Shown in pieces: positions 19,623-29,476 of a stretch of DNA of 64,000 nt. Each line of letters opens with the position of its first letter. Within the stretch, counting starts at the first letter, position 1. Origin of the DNA: Pseudonocardia sp. CNS-004. GTDB lineage: Bacteria > Actinomycetota > Actinomycetes > Mycobacteriales > Pseudonocardiaceae. Where the stretch lies: assembly GCA_001942185.1 (NCBI GenBank), contig MKJV01000066.1, positions 81,725 through 145,724 on the forward strand, written 5' to 3'. The position numbers and the translations under genes are program-made. Under the pieces are notes generated by a model. It did not search any database, was not told the origin of the DNA, and saw only the letters and a list, made by a program, of their open reading frames with translations.

Positions 19623-20646
19623 CTACCCGAGCCAGCGGTCGCGGTGCTCCGCGACGAACTCCTCGTCCAGCCAGGCGGGATGGCGCGCCCGCACTTCCCG
19701 GATGCGCTCGCGCTGCCCCGGCGAGAGCCGTTCGGTGGCGGAGAGGCAGCGGGCGGAGCGCAGCAGGCCCTGCTGGCGCAGCACCTCGTTCACCCCGGCC
19801 ACGCACCCGGCGAAGTCGTGGTCGACGTCGAAAACGGCGGCGTTGATCTCGACGAGATCGGCGGCGCCGCGAGGAGCGGGGCGGGCACGGTGCCGGCGTC
19901 CCGAGCGGCCCGGACCTCCGCCGACAACCCGACCGCGGCAGCGGTGCCGACCGCCCACTGCCCGAGCAGCCCGCCGGCCGTCCGGATCTCGCGGGTCCGG
20001 CCGTCGACGGTGCGGCGTACGGGCGTGACGAGGTCGTGCACGATCGCGTCGTCGTTGCCGGTGAGCACGGCGACCTCGGCCCACCGGTCGTGCTCCAGCA
20101 GCGCCTGCACGACGTCGTTGCTGCGGTACCGGTCGAACGGGGCGGACTTGACGGCCACGACGGTCCCGATGTCGAACAGGTCCTGCCAGAACGCCCGGTC
20201 GAGCCGCCGACCGCCCACGCTCTCCTGCAGGTAGAAGCCGATCGTCGGGAGGACCTCGCCGACCGCGACGGCCCGCTCCAGCAGCGCCTTGTCGGTGACC
20301 TCCGCCATTCCCCACGGGCACAGCAGCGCGGCGTCGTAGCCGAGGGCCGCCGCGGTCTCGGCCTCCCGCACGGCGTCCGCCACGTCCCCGCAGACGCCCG
20401 CGACGAGCAGGGTGTCCCCGGCCGCGTCGGCGGCGAGCCGCCAGACCTCGGTGAGCAGCGCCCGGTCGGAGTGCAACGGGAACTGCGTGGTGTGCACGCC
20501 GACGGCGACACCGTGCGCGCCGGCCTCGCGGTAGTAGCGGGTGAGCCCCGCTGGGCGGTGAGGTCGACCTCGCCGTCCTCGGTCAGCGCCAGCGGGTGGG
20601 CGGGGATGACGACCCCGTCCCGGAGCCGCTCGGTGAGGCGGGACAT
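19623..20646 (-). CDS. dihydrodipicolinate synthase/N-acetylneuraminate lyase family aldolase, frameshifted
   Basis: DapA-family TIM barrel of about 340 residues. It starts MSRLTERLRDGVVIPAHPLAL; the Schiff-base lysine is in VVAVKSAPF and the pocket tyrosine in TIGFYLQES. The usual GTTGE block reads HTTQ. Frame changes near 20555 and 19870 join the N-terminal, central and C-terminal (DLVEINAAVFDVDHDFAG, ending EHRDRWLG) parts. Its ATG overlaps the epimerase stop by one base. In this operon it probably splits or dehydrates a sugar acid or keto-acid; it is not a lysine-biosynthesis enzyme by context. Confidence 0.82.
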
Positions 20647-21682
20647 CAGAACCGCCCCTCCCGCTGCTGGAACTTCGTCGCCTTGTTCAGCTGCCGCCCG
20701 CCCTTGCCGACCCACTCGGCGACCCAGCCGACGAGCCGCCGCAGCGACACGGTGGGGTAGCCGAACCGCTCGTGGCACTCGCTCGCGTCGTTCAGCAGGG
20801 AGTCCGGTGACTCCGCGCCGGAGAACGTGGGCTCGACGCCCATCCGCTCGGCGAGCAGCAGGGCCAGGCGCCGCACCGGCACGGTCTCCGGGCCGGTCGC
20901 GTTGAGCACGTGCGGCGGCACCCCGGCCAGCGACAGGCTGCGCAGCGCCCACGCGTTCACGTCGCCCTGCCACGCGACGTTGACCGCCGGCATGGTTACG
21001 TCCACCGGTTCGCCCGCAGCGAGCTTCACCGCGATGTCGGCGATCACGCCGTAGCGCAGCTCGCAGGCGTAGTTCAGGCGGAAGACGGCGGTGGGGGTGC
21101 CCCACTCGTGCGCGGCGTGGGTGAAGATCCGCTCGCGGGCGAGGCAGGACTGCGCGTACTCCCCGACGGGGTCGACCGGGTCGCTCTCCACCGCGCCGCC
21201 CGCGGTGACCGGCCGCAGCGGGTAGACGTTGCCGGTGGAGTAGAGACGGTCGGCACGCCGCGGTAGTGCGCCGCGACGAGGGTGGGGATCGCGGCGTTGG
21301 ACCACCAGGTCCGGTGTTCCTGCCCGGTGGTGCCGAACTTCATCGCCGCGAGGAAGTACACCGCCGCCGCGTCCGGGAGACCGGCGTACGCGGCCGGGTC
21401 GGCGAGGTCGGCCGCGAGCGTGCGCACACCGTCGGCCTCCAGCCCGGCCCGCACCCCGGCGTCGGAGAACCGGGACACGGCGATGACCTGCGCATCCGAG
21501 CCGGTGTCGGCGAGGGCGCGGCGGGCCATCCGCGCCATCGACGGGCCGATCTTGCCCCCGGCGCCGAGCAGGATGATGTCGCCGCCTGCCGCGGCCAGCG
21601 CCCCGGCGACCCCGGGCAACGGGCGGGAGAGGTACTCCTCCAGCGTGGGCTCGTCGGCGGGTGCGTCGATCAGTTCGGTCAC
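20646..21682 (-). CDS. NAD-dependent epimerase/dehydratase family protein, frameshifted
   Basis: Extended short-chain dehydrogenase of about 345 residues. The Rossmann motif is LLGAGGKIGPSMARMA near residue 38, then VYFLAAMKFGTTG, and after a frame change near 21255 STGNVYPL and VFRLNYACELRYG. GTG 21682 overlaps the stop of the transporter gene (GTGA), indicating coupled translation. Probably oxidises or epimerises the substrate imported by the Nramp-like transporter for the DapA-type aldolase. Specificity unknown. Confidence 0.8.
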
Positions 21683-22891
21683 AGCAGGTTCCCCAGGTAG
21701 GTCAGGGCGAGCACGAGCAGGAAGGCGACACCGGCGCAGGCCAGCACCGTCTGGGCGGCACCGAGCCGCAGCCGGCCGCGGTCGGGGTGGCGGGCGAGTG
21801 CCACGAGGACGATCCCGACGAGCGGCACGACGAAGATCGTCACTGCCTGGGCGGTGACGATGAGCTGCAGACCGGGATCCCGCCGAAGACGACCGCGACG
21901 ACACCCCCGATGACCATCACGACCGTGATGCACACCTTGACGCGGGCCGAGGACAGCCCGCCGGACTCCATGTCGAGGCGCCGGCGATCATGTGGCCGCC
22001 GATCGTGCTGTTGCCGATCAGCGAGGAGAACGCGGCGGCCCACAGCCCCACCGCGAACAGCCCCGACGCCCAGCCACCGATCGTCGGTTCCAGGATCGCG
22101 GCCATCGTCGCCGGCGATGTCACCTTGATGCCCTCGGGGTGCAGCACCGCCGCGGCGGCGAGCATGATCACGAGCGAGAGCACGCCGAGCACGATGGTGC
22201 CGGTGACGGCGTCCCGGCGCGCCTCGCGGTAGTGCTCTGAGGTCCAGCCCTTCTCGCGGACGAGCTGGATCTGGTACAACGCGCCCACCACCGAGAACGT
22301 GGTCGCGGCCAGGCCCACCACGACGGCCGTCGCGCCCTCGGGCAGGCGCGGCACCAGGCCCGCCGCCACCGCTCCGAGGTCCGGGCGGCTCACGACCGCG
22401 GTCACCACGAAGACCACCAGCATCACGACGACGATCGCGACCATCAGGGTCTCGAGCGAGCGGTAGAACGACGGCAGCCACAGGAACCCGATCGCGAGCA
22501 CGGTGAACAGCGCGGCGAACATCGGCACGTCGCCTCCGAAGAGCACGCCCGCCGCCGCGCCGGTGCCGACCGAGTTTCCGGCCTGGAACGACGCCGTCAC
22601 CAGGAAGGACCCGATGCCGACGAGCACGCCGACGATGCGGGTGTAGCGCCGGGACACGGTGGCCACGGGCCCGCGGTCGGTCGTCAGGCCGATGCGCACC
22701 GACAGGTCCACGAAGCACAGCATCAGGACGGTGGCGATCACCGGCACCCAGACGAGCTGGTAGGCGTGCTGCGCCCCGATCGAGCTGGCGGTGGTGATGC
22801 TGCCGGGGCCGAACACGAGGGCGGCCGTGACGAACGCGGGCCCCAGCCGTGCACGGCGCGACTTCGTGGGCGTACTGCCGGAAGCGGACAT
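21679..22891 (-). CDS. Nramp-like transporter with altered metal-binding motif, frameshifted
   Basis: Polytopic membrane protein of about 400 residues with the Nramp fold signature (RLGPAFVTAALVFGPGSITTAS in TM1, IGAQHAYQLVW, PSFYRSLETLMV). The canonical TM1 metal motif DPGN reads GPGS and the TM6 A-x-x-M reads ALYQ, so three of the metal-coordinating side chains are gone. Frame changes near 21985 and 21868 break the C-terminal third. Start ATG 22891 has GAAAGG upstream. Context (aldolase, epimerase, dehydrogenase, LacI) suggests uptake of an organic compound or a non-standard cation; this is inference. Confidence 0.8.
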
Positions 22892-22958
22892 GAGAAAACC
22901 TTTCTACGAAGTGCGGAGACCGTAGAGCCATCGATGCGGGGACGTCAACCGGCCCGGG

Positions 22959-23816
22959 TCAGCGCAGGGCTGCTCCGAGTCGTTCCACCAGGCCCACCGG
23001 CGCGAGGAGGTCGTCGTCGGGTTGGGCGGTGGCCGGCGCGGCGCAGGCGGCGACGAACGCCTCGGCCGCCGGGAGCAGGTAGTCGCGACCCAGGTCCACC
23101 ACCTCGGCCGCGACCCCCTCCGCGGTCACGGCGCTGAGGTGGAACGGGATGGCCCCACCCGCTCCCGCCGGCACGAACGTGCACGTCACCGGGACGCCGG
23201 CGAGCCGGGTACCGGCCACGACCACCTGCCCGGTGGACTGCACCGCCATCGGGGCCTCGGCCCACCCGGTCGTGCCGAGCACCTCGACCGCCGCCTCGAG
23301 CTGGTGGATGCCGTAGAACGCGATGCCGGAGTACGGGCTCGCCGGGTCCGCCGGGCCCACCAGCTGCAGGTGCCGCAGCTCGCCCCGCGCCGCGAGCCCG
23401 GCCGCCCGGCGCACCGCCGCCGGGAAGCGCAACGCCGAACGCGACCACACCACGGTGCCAGCCCGGCGGGCGGACCCGATCATCGCCCGCGCGTCGGCGA
23501 CGGTGGTGGCGAACGGCTTGTCCACCCACACCGGCAGGCCCGCGGCGAGCAGGGGCTCGGCGAGGGCGCGGTGCGTGGCACCGTCCCGGGTGAGGACGAG
23601 CGCGGCGTCCACGGCGCCGACCAGGTCGTCCGGCGAGCCCACCACCAGCGCCGGGTCGAGTCCGGCCGCGCGGGCGTCCACGTCGACCGGCGCCACCGCG
23701 ACCACCCGAGCACCTGGCAGCCGGTGCTCGTCGTTGACCAGCCGCAGCAGCTCGCCGGTGTGGCTGCTCTCCGCCCCGACGATGCCGATCCTCCGCACAT
23801 CCCGCCCGTCTCGCAC
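22959..23816 (-). CDS. Gfo/Idh/MocA family oxidoreductase
   Basis: NAD(P)-dependent sugar-type dehydrogenase of about 285 residues. Rossmann start RRIGIVGAESSHTG, cofactor-site lysine in VWVDKPFATT, and the family block GIAFYGIHQLEAAVEVLG. GTG 23816 is preferred (AAGGA about 10 nt upstream), though GTG 23798 is possible. First gene of the minus-strand operon continuing into the Nramp-like transporter, epimerase and aldolase. Only 18 bp separate it from the divergent LacI gene. Confidence 0.85.
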   Translation of the reverse strand: MRDGRDVRRIGIVGAESSHTGELLRLVNDEHRLPGARVVAVAPVDVDARAAGLDPALVVGSPDDLVGAVDAALVLTRDGATHRALAEPLLAAGLPVWVDKPFATTVADARAMIGSARRAGTVVWSRSALRFPAAVRRAAGLAARGELRHLQLVGPADPASPYSGIAFYGIHQLEAAVEVLGTTGWAEAPMAVQSTGQVVVAGTRLAGVPVTCTFVPAGAGGAIPFHLSAVTAEGVAAEVVDLGRDYLLPAAEAFVAACAAPATAQPDDDLLAPVGLVERLGAALR

Positions 23817-23834
23817 GTCCCTATCCTTCTCGAC

Positions 23835-24854
23835 GTGACGGTCAACCTCCGTGACGTCGCACGCCGGGCCGGCGTGTCGGTGCCCACGGCGTCGCGGGTC
23901 CTGTCCGGCAGCGACTACACGGTCCGAGCCGAGCTGCGCGCCCGCGTGGAGCAAGCCGCGCGCGACCTGCACTACGTGCCCAACGCGCATGCGCGCGCCC
24001 TGCTCGGCGGCAACCTCGCCACGGTCGGCGTGCTCGCCGGTGACGTCGGCGACCCGTACTTCTCCCAGATCATCGACGGCGTCCAGGGGCTGGCCTCCCG
24101 CCACCGGATGCTGGTGACCATCTGCAACACCGGCCGCGACGTCGACCGTGAGCTCGAGTACTTCACCCTCCTGCACACCCACCGCACCGGCGTGATCATC
24201 GTCGCCGGGAGCGAGCTGGTGGACGAGCGGTACCGGTCGGGCCTGCGGGATCGGGTGCGGGCCTACCTCACGACCGGCGGCCGGGTCGTGGCCATCGGGC
24301 ACCCCGACCTCGACGTCGACGGTGTACTGGTCGACAACGCGCACGGCGCCCACGAGCTGGGTGAGCACCTGGCCGGGCACGGGCACCGCGAGGTGGGCGT
24401 GCTGGCCGGCATCGCCCACCTGACCTCGACGATCGACCGCATCGCGGGGCTGCGCGCCGCGCTCGAGTCCCGCGGCGGGTCCGTGCACGTGCGCCACGTC
24501 CCCGCCACCCGCGACGGCGGCCGCGACGGTGCGGGACACCTGCTCGCCGAACACCCGGGCATCACGGCACTCGTCGGCACCGCGGACCAGATGGCGGTCG
24601 GAGCCTCGGCACACCTGCGGGAGCGCGGCGTCGGCGTGCCGGGCGAGGTCTCGGTCGCCGGCTTCAACGACATCCTGATCTCCCAGGACGTCACTCCCCC
24701 GCTCACCACAGTCCGGCTGCCGCTGGAGGACATGGGCGCCACCGCCCTGCGGCTGGCGATGGAGCCGTCCGGCACGGACCTCGTGCGCACCCGGCGGCTC
24801 ACCCCGCGGCTCGTGGTCCGCGGCTCCACCGCCGCGGCGCCGGCTGTTCGGTGA
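23835..24854 (+). CDS. LacI family transcriptional regulator
   Basis: A 339-residue regulator with N-terminal HTH (LRDVARRAGVSVPTASRVLSG) and hinge region YVPNAHARAL, followed by a periplasmic-binding-protein-like ligand domain (VGVLAGDVGDPYFSQIIDG, VSVAGFNDILISQDVTPPLTTV). GTG 23835 places the HTH at residue 4. Divergent from the Gfo/Idh-Nramp-epimerase-aldolase operon, its probable target. Ligand presumably the sugar-like substrate of that operon. Confidence 0.9.
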   Translation: MTVNLRDVARRAGVSVPTASRVLSGSDYTVRAELRARVEQAARDLHYVPNAHARALLGGNLATVGVLAGDVGDPYFSQIIDGVQGLASRHRMLVTICNTGRDVDRELEYFTLLHTHRTGVIIVAGSELVDERYRSGLRDRVRAYLTTGGRVVAIGHPDLDVDGVLVDNAHGAHELGEHLAGHGHREVGVLAGIAHLTSTIDRIAGLRAALESRGGSVHVRHVPATRDGGRDGAGHLLAEHPGITALVGTADQMAVGASAHLRERGVGVPGEVSVAGFNDILISQDVTPPLTTVRLPLEDMGATALRLAMEPSGTDLVRTRRLTPRLVVRGSTAAAPAVR

Positions 24855-25043
24855 GGAACGTCGGCACGCGACCCGCTACTCCCGGCGGGAGCGGATCGGC
24901 GGCCGGACGGGTGGGAACCGATGAGCAAGAAGGCCGCACGGGCCCAGGCCAGGGTCCGGCTCACCCCGATGCGGGGCACCACCCGCACCGCCCGACGCTC
25001 GCCGGCTGCGTCGCCTACGTCCCCGCAGACACCTCCCGTGACC

Positions 25044-25454
25044 TCAGCGGGCGTACTGCAGGTCCGCCTCCACGATCTCCTCGCCGCCCACGCGGAACGT
25101 GTAGTCGGCCGCCCACCCAGCCGAGCCGGACGGCGCCCAGTGCACCCGCACCCGCTGCGCGTCGGGGCCGAGCGCGGTGACGGTGTCGACGCGCAGGCTG
25201 CCACCGATCACCTCCCGCGCCGCCCACTCCCGGATCGCATCGCGGCCCTCGATGCGGCGGCGAACGTCGACCACGACCCCGTCCGGTGCGAACGAGGCCG
25301 CGAGGGCGTCGAGGTCGCGCCGGGCCACCGCGTCGACGTAGGCGGACGCGGCCGCGAGCAGTTCGGCCCCCTGCACCCGCGGTGCCTCGCCCGCACACCC
25401 CCCGATCGCCGACCCGGCGGCGAGCACGGCCGCGACCAGGGCGCGCCTGCTCAT
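25044..25454 (-). CDS. SnoaL/NTF2-like lipoprotein
   Basis: A 136-residue protein with a lipoprotein signal peptide (MSRRALVAAVLAAGSAIGGC, lipobox IGGC with Cys about 20) followed by an NTF2/SnoaL-like domain (AYVDAVARRDLDALAASFAP, GRDAIREWAAREV, VRVHWAPSG). Predicted to be anchored outside the membrane. ATG 25454 overlaps the stop of the upstream SDR gene (ATGA), so the two are cotranslated. Function unknown. The 189 bp downstream to the LacI gene hold nothing recognisable. Confidence 0.75.
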   Translation of the reverse strand: MSRRALVAAVLAAGSAIGGCAGEAPRVQGAELLAAASAYVDAVARRDLDALAASFAPDGVVVDVRRRIEGRDAIREWAAREVIGGSLRVDTVTALGPDAQRVRVHWAPSGSAGWAADYTFRVGGEEIVEADLQYAR

Positions 25455-26320
25455 CCGGCCCGCCCGGCCGCCGGGGCGAACGCCGTCGCCCGCGACACGG
25501 CCTCCCACTCCCGCACCTCGGCCCCGACGACCTCCAGGTGCCCGAGGATCCCGTCCACGGCGTCGTCGCCGAGGGGGAGGCGCAGCGGCGGACGCTCGGC
25601 GTCGAGTGCCTGCAGGATCGCGGCGGCCGCCTTCGCCGGATCGCCCGGCTGGGCCCCGCCGATGCCGGTGATCATCTCGCGGGTGGGGCCGACGGTGGCG
25701 TCGTACGCGGGGATGCGGGTGCTCTGCACGAGGCCGGGGCCCGAGAAGGCGGTGCGGAACGCGCCCGGCTCGACCACGACCACCGTGATTCCCAGCGGGC
25801 CGACCTCCGCGGCCAGCGCCTCGGAGTAGCCCTCCAGAGCGAACTTCGTGGCGCAGTAGGCGGAGAAGCCGGGGTAGGCGACCTGCCCACCGAACGACGA
25901 CATCTGCACGATCGCCCCCGTCCCGCGGGCCCGCATGCCCGGCAGCACCGCGCGGACGAGCGCCGCCGGGCCGTGCACGTGCAGGTCGAACAGCGCACGC
26001 AGCTCCGCGTCGGTGGTCTCCTCCGCGGCCCCGACCTGACCGCGGCCGGCGTTGTTGACCAGCACGTCGATCCGCCCGTAGCGGGACTGCACGTCGGCCA
26101 CGACGGCCGCGGCGGCGGCCGTGTCGGTGACGTCGAGCGCGACGGCCTCCACCCGGTCGGGCCGGGCGGCGACCAGGTCGTCGAGTGCACCGGGCCGCCG
26201 GGCCGCCGCGACGACCACGTCGCCCGCCTCCACGGCCGCCTCGGTGATGGCCCGGCCGAAACCGCTCGACCCCCCGGTCACCAGCCAGACCCGTGCCGCT
26301 CCCCCGATGTCCTCGCCCAT
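25451..26320 (-). CDS. SDR family oxidoreductase
   Basis: Classical short-chain dehydrogenase of 289 residues: cofactor motif VTGGSSGFGRAI (TGxxxGxG), NNAG near residue 88, catalytic Ser in QMSSFGG, and YCATK (YxxxK) near 156. The Gly-rich motif followed by AAARRPG suggests NADP(H) preference. Start ATG 26320. Divergent from a LysR gene, which is its probable regulator. Substrate unknown. Confidence 0.9.
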   Translation of the reverse strand: MGEDIGGAARVWLVTGGSSGFGRAITEAAVEAGDVVVAAARRPGALDDLVAARPDRVEAVALDVTDTAAAAAVVADVQSRYGRIDVLVNNAGRGQVGAAEETTDAELRALFDLHVHGPAALVRAVLPGMRARGTGAIVQMSSFGGQVAYPGFSAYCATKFALEGYSEALAAEVGPLGITVVVVEPGAFRTAFSGPGLVQSTRIPAYDATVGPTREMITGIGGAQPGDPAKAAAAILQALDAERPPLRLPLGDDAVDGILGHLEVVGAEVREWEAVSRATAFAPAAGRAG

Positions 26321-26422
26321 GTCTCTCCTCGTACCTCTCCGACGGACCACGACGGCCCGTACCGGCGAGGCTGCCGCGCAGGGACGTTCGCCGTCCAAGT
26401 CCGGCTGTGATAGCCAGAAGGC

Positions 26423-27340
26423 ATGGACGTGCACCTGAGGGAGCTGCGGTACTTCGTGGCCATCGCGGAGCACCTGCACGTCACGCGGGCGGCCGAGGCC
26501 CTCTACGTCAGCCAGCCGACGCTGTCGAAGCAGCTGCGCACGCTGGAGGACCACCTGCGGGTGCGGCTGTTCGAGCGGAACCACCGGGGCGTGGAGCTGA
26601 CGCCCGTGGGCACGGCGCTGCTCCCGCACGCCCGTGCCGTCCTCGAGGCGTGGTCGACCGCCGAGCAGGAGCTCGCCGCGGCGGCCGAGCGGCACCGCTC
26701 CACGCTCGTCGTCGGGATCAGCACGGGGCTGGGCCGCGGCCTCCTGCCCGCCGTCCGGTCCCGGCTCGCCGAGGCGGCGCCGAACTCCGCGCTGCACGTC
26801 CGGCAGGTCGGATGGGGGGACCCGACCGCGGGCCTCTCCGCCGTCGGAGCCGAGCGGACCGATGCGGCGTTCGTGTGGCTGCCCCTTCCCGACGACGACC
26901 GCTACCACCACGTCGAGGTCCTCACCGAGCCGTGCATGATCGCCCTCCCCTCCGGGCACCGGCTCGCCGGGCGCACCGACCTCGACGTCACCGACGTCCT
27001 CGACGAGCCGTTCCTCGCCCTCCCGGCCGGCGCGGGGCCGATGCGCGACTACTGGCTGGCCACCGAGGCGCGCGGCGGGCGGGCCGCCCGCATCGGAGCG
27101 GAGATCGCGAACACCGACGAGACCGTGGAGGCGCTCGTCGCCGGGCTCGGCGTGTGCCTGCTGTCGGCGGGCAACGCCCCCAACGTGGCACGGCCCGGCA
27201 TCACGATCCGGCCCATCACGGGCGTGCGGCCGAGCCGGCTGGCGCTCGCCTGGCGCCGCGACGACCACCGGCCGCTGCTGCGCGCCCTGCGCACCGCCGT
27301 GCTGGCGGCGAGCCGGCAGCGCGATCAGCCCGACGAGTAG
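26423..27340 (+). CDS. LysR family transcriptional regulator
   Basis: A 305-residue regulator with N-terminal winged HTH (MDVHLRELRYFVAIAEHLHV, VSQPTLSKQLRTLEDHL, LFERNHRGVELTPVG) and a C-terminal effector domain (VGISTGLGRGLLPAV, ALPSGHRLAGR, VEALVAGLGVCLLS). The 102-bp gap to the divergent SDR gene probably carries its binding site. No clear ribosome site precedes ATG 26423. Confidence 0.9.
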   Translation: MDVHLRELRYFVAIAEHLHVTRAAEALYVSQPTLSKQLRTLEDHLRVRLFERNHRGVELTPVGTALLPHARAVLEAWSTAEQELAAAAERHRSTLVVGISTGLGRGLLPAVRSRLAEAAPNSALHVRQVGWGDPTAGLSAVGAERTDAAFVWLPLPDDDRYHHVEVLTEPCMIALPSGHRLAGRTDLDVTDVLDEPFLALPAGAGPMRDYWLATEARGGRAARIGAEIANTDETVEALVAGLGVCLLSAGNAPNVARPGITIRPITGVRPSRLALAWRRDDHRPLLRALRTAVLAASRQRDQPDE

Positions 27341-27406
27341 GCCGGGGCCGGCACCGTCGCCACGACACTCGGCCGCACCTCTACGCCATGCGAGTGAGCC
27401 GGACAG

Positions 27407-27432
27407 ACTTCTGTACCGATCGGAATAGAAGT
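27407..27432. promoter_or_regulatory. 26-bp palindrome, TetR-type operator
   Basis: ACTTCT...CCGATCGG...AGAAGT: all but four positions of the 26 match the complement. It lies 70 nt upstream of the SDR start at 27502 and after the LysR gene. The CCGATCGG core is typical of TetR-family sites, yet no TetR gene lies beside it. Confidence 0.65.
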
Positions 27433-27501
27433 AACGGGAGCTGAGGTTCCGAGTACCGCGCCCGCTACAGGCGCATCCGAACCAGCACCCGGAGGTACCG
27501 A

Positions 27502-28250
27502 ATGAGTGGGCAACTGGCGGGCAAGGTCGCCGTGGTCACCGGAGGCACGAGCGGGATCGGCCTGGCCATCACCCGCCGCTTCGTCGCGGAGGCGCGCAGG
27601 TCTTCGTCACGGGGCGCCGCCAGGCACAGCTCGACGCCACCGTGGCGGAGCTCGGACCACGCGCCGTCGCCGTGCGGTGCGACGTGAGCGACCTGGCCGA
27701 CCTCGATCGGCTCTACGACGTCGTGCAGCAGCGGGCGGGGCGGATCGACGTCCTGGTCGCCAATGCGGGCGGCGCCACCCCCGCTGCGCTCGGCGACATC
27801 ACCGAGGAGCAGTTCGACGCCACGTTCGCCACGAATGTGAAGGGGGCCGTCTTCGGCGTGCAGAAGGCGATGCCACTGCTGTCGTCCGGAGCCTCCGTGA
27901 TCCTCATCGGGTCGACGACGTCCGTACGCCCGGATCCCGGGCTGGAGGTCTACGGCGCCACCAAGGCGGCGCTGCGCAACTTCGCACGCAGCTGGACGCT
28001 CAACACCAAGGCGAACGACTTCCGCGTCAACGTCCTGAGCCCCGGCCCGACCAGGACTCCCGCACTCCTCGGCCTCGTGCCCGAGGACGAGCAGACCGCA
28101 TTCGTGGACCGGTTCGCCGCCGCCGTGCCGCTCGGACGCATCGGGCATCCCGACGAGATCGCCGAGGCCGCGACGCTCCTCGCCTCCGACGCCGCCACCT
28201 ACATCAACGGCGCGGAGTGGTTCATCGACGGTGGGTACGCGCAGGTCTGA
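27502..28250 (+). CDS. SDR family oxidoreductase, frameshifted
   Basis: Short-chain dehydrogenase of about 250 residues. Starts MSGQLAGKVAVVTGGTSGIG with a good ribosome site (GGAGGT). A base is missing near 27591, after which the frame continues VFVTGRRQAQLDA, NAGGATPAALG, SGASVILIGST and YGATKAALRNF (catalytic YxxxK), ending FIDGGYAQV. Likely repressed through the palindrome at 27407. Its stop codon abuts the stop of the convergent Gfo/Idh gene. Confidence 0.85.
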
Positions 28251-29384
28251 TCAGCCGGGTGCGGTCCGCGTTCTCGTGAGCACCCGGCGGGCCCGTTCGA
28301 GGTCGCCACCGCTCATCGTGGCGTAGAAGGGGTCGCCTGGACCGACGTCGGACCGCAGCACCGGTTCGCCCGTGAACGCCGAGCGGTACATGCCCGCCGC
28401 GAGCTGGAGAACCCGCCGGCCGTCCGCGCCGCTCGCCACCGGACGCTCGCGCTTCTCCATCGAGTCGAGCAGCGACTCCAGCTGAGCGCGGTGGGAGCTC
28501 CCCACCGCGCCCGGCGGGGCCCACGACGCGATGCGGGCGGCATCCGTCACGTGCGGAGCAGGCGTCCACCGCCAGTGGGAGTTGTCGTAGCCGTAGAGGT
28601 GCTCGACCTCGACCGTGGCGTCGTCGAAGTCGAAGCGCAGGTAGCTCGTCTCGCGCGGCGACAGCAGGCTGTTCGTGATCGACACGACGGCCCCGGACAC
28701 GAGCGCCACGGTCGCGAGCGACACGTCCTCGGTCTCGGTGACGCGCGCGGAGGTCGCCATGAGGGCCTGCACCCGGGACCAGTCACCGAGCACGTGGAGC
28801 AGGAGGTCCATCTGGTGGATGCCGTGCCCCATCGTCGGACCCCCGCCCTCGCCGGCCCACGTGCCGCGCCACGGGACCGCGAAGTAGCCGGCGTCCCGGT
28901 ACCAGAGGGTGTTGCAGATCGCGACGCGCGGTGCGCCGAGCGCGCCCTCACCGACGAGCGCGCGCAGGTGCCGGGCCGCCGAGCCGAACCGGTGCTGGAA
29001 GACGTAGGCGGCGTAGGGCCCCCCGTCGCCCTCGTGCCCGACGACCTCGTCGAACTCCGCGAGCGAGAGGGTGGGCGGCTTCTCGCACCACACCCACGCA
29101 CCCTTGTCCAAGGACGCGATCACCGCATCGCGATGGGCGGTGGGCGGTGTGCAGACGACGACGAGGTCGGGCGCGACCTCGTCCAGCATCCGGTGCAGAT
29201 CGCGGTACTGCCGCGGGATCCCCCAGGCGGTCGCCGCCTTCTCGACGCGCTCGGCATCGACGTCGACGATCGCCTCCACCGCGACCCGGTCTCCCACGGC
29301 CGCGAGCGCCGGGAGGTGGCTGCCGGTCGCGATCGCGCCGGCACCGACGACGACGGCTCTGATCGCACTCGGCGGCTGGGTCAC
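28251..29384 (-). CDS. Gfo/Idh/MocA family oxidoreductase
   Basis: A 377-residue NAD(P)-dependent dehydrogenase: Rossmann motif VVVGAGAIATGSHLPAL near residue 12, EKPPTLSLAEFDEVV (cofactor/active-site Lys), and GHGIHQMDLLLHVLGDW in the C-terminal sheet domain. GTG 29384 with AAGGAG 10 nt upstream is preferred over ATG 29444, which would add a non-homologous tail. Monocistronic. Substrate likely a polyol or sugar. Confidence 0.88.
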   Translation of the reverse strand: MTQPPSAIRAVVVGAGAIATGSHLPALAAVGDRVAVEAIVDVDAERVEKAATAWGIPRQYRDLHRMLDEVAPDLVVVCTPPTAHRDAVIASLDKGAWVWCEKPPTLSLAEFDEVVGHEGDGGPYAAYVFQHRFGSAARHLRALVGEGALGAPRVAICNTLWYRDAGYFAVPWRGTWAGEGGGPTMGHGIHQMDLLLHVLGDWSRVQALMATSARVTETEDVSLATVALVSGAVVSITNSLLSPRETSYLRFDFDDATVEVEHLYGYDNSHWRWTPAPHVTDAARIASWAPPGAVGSSHRAQLESLLDSMEKRERPVASGADGRRVLQLAAGMYRSAFTGEPVLRSDVGPGDPFYATMSGGDLERARRVLTRTRTAPG

Positions 29385-29476
29385 GTGATGCTGCTCCTTC
29401 GTCGACGACAGCGGTGATCGCTCACCCCCTGCCATGAGGAACATAGTGATCGCGCACTGCCGGACCGAGGGGCCGG

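Noticed and set aside
24921..25043. Small protein starting ATGAGCAAGAAGGCC
   Set aside because: The frame runs on antisense into the lipoprotein gene, becomes Pro/Arg/Thr-rich without homology, and has no clear ribosome site.
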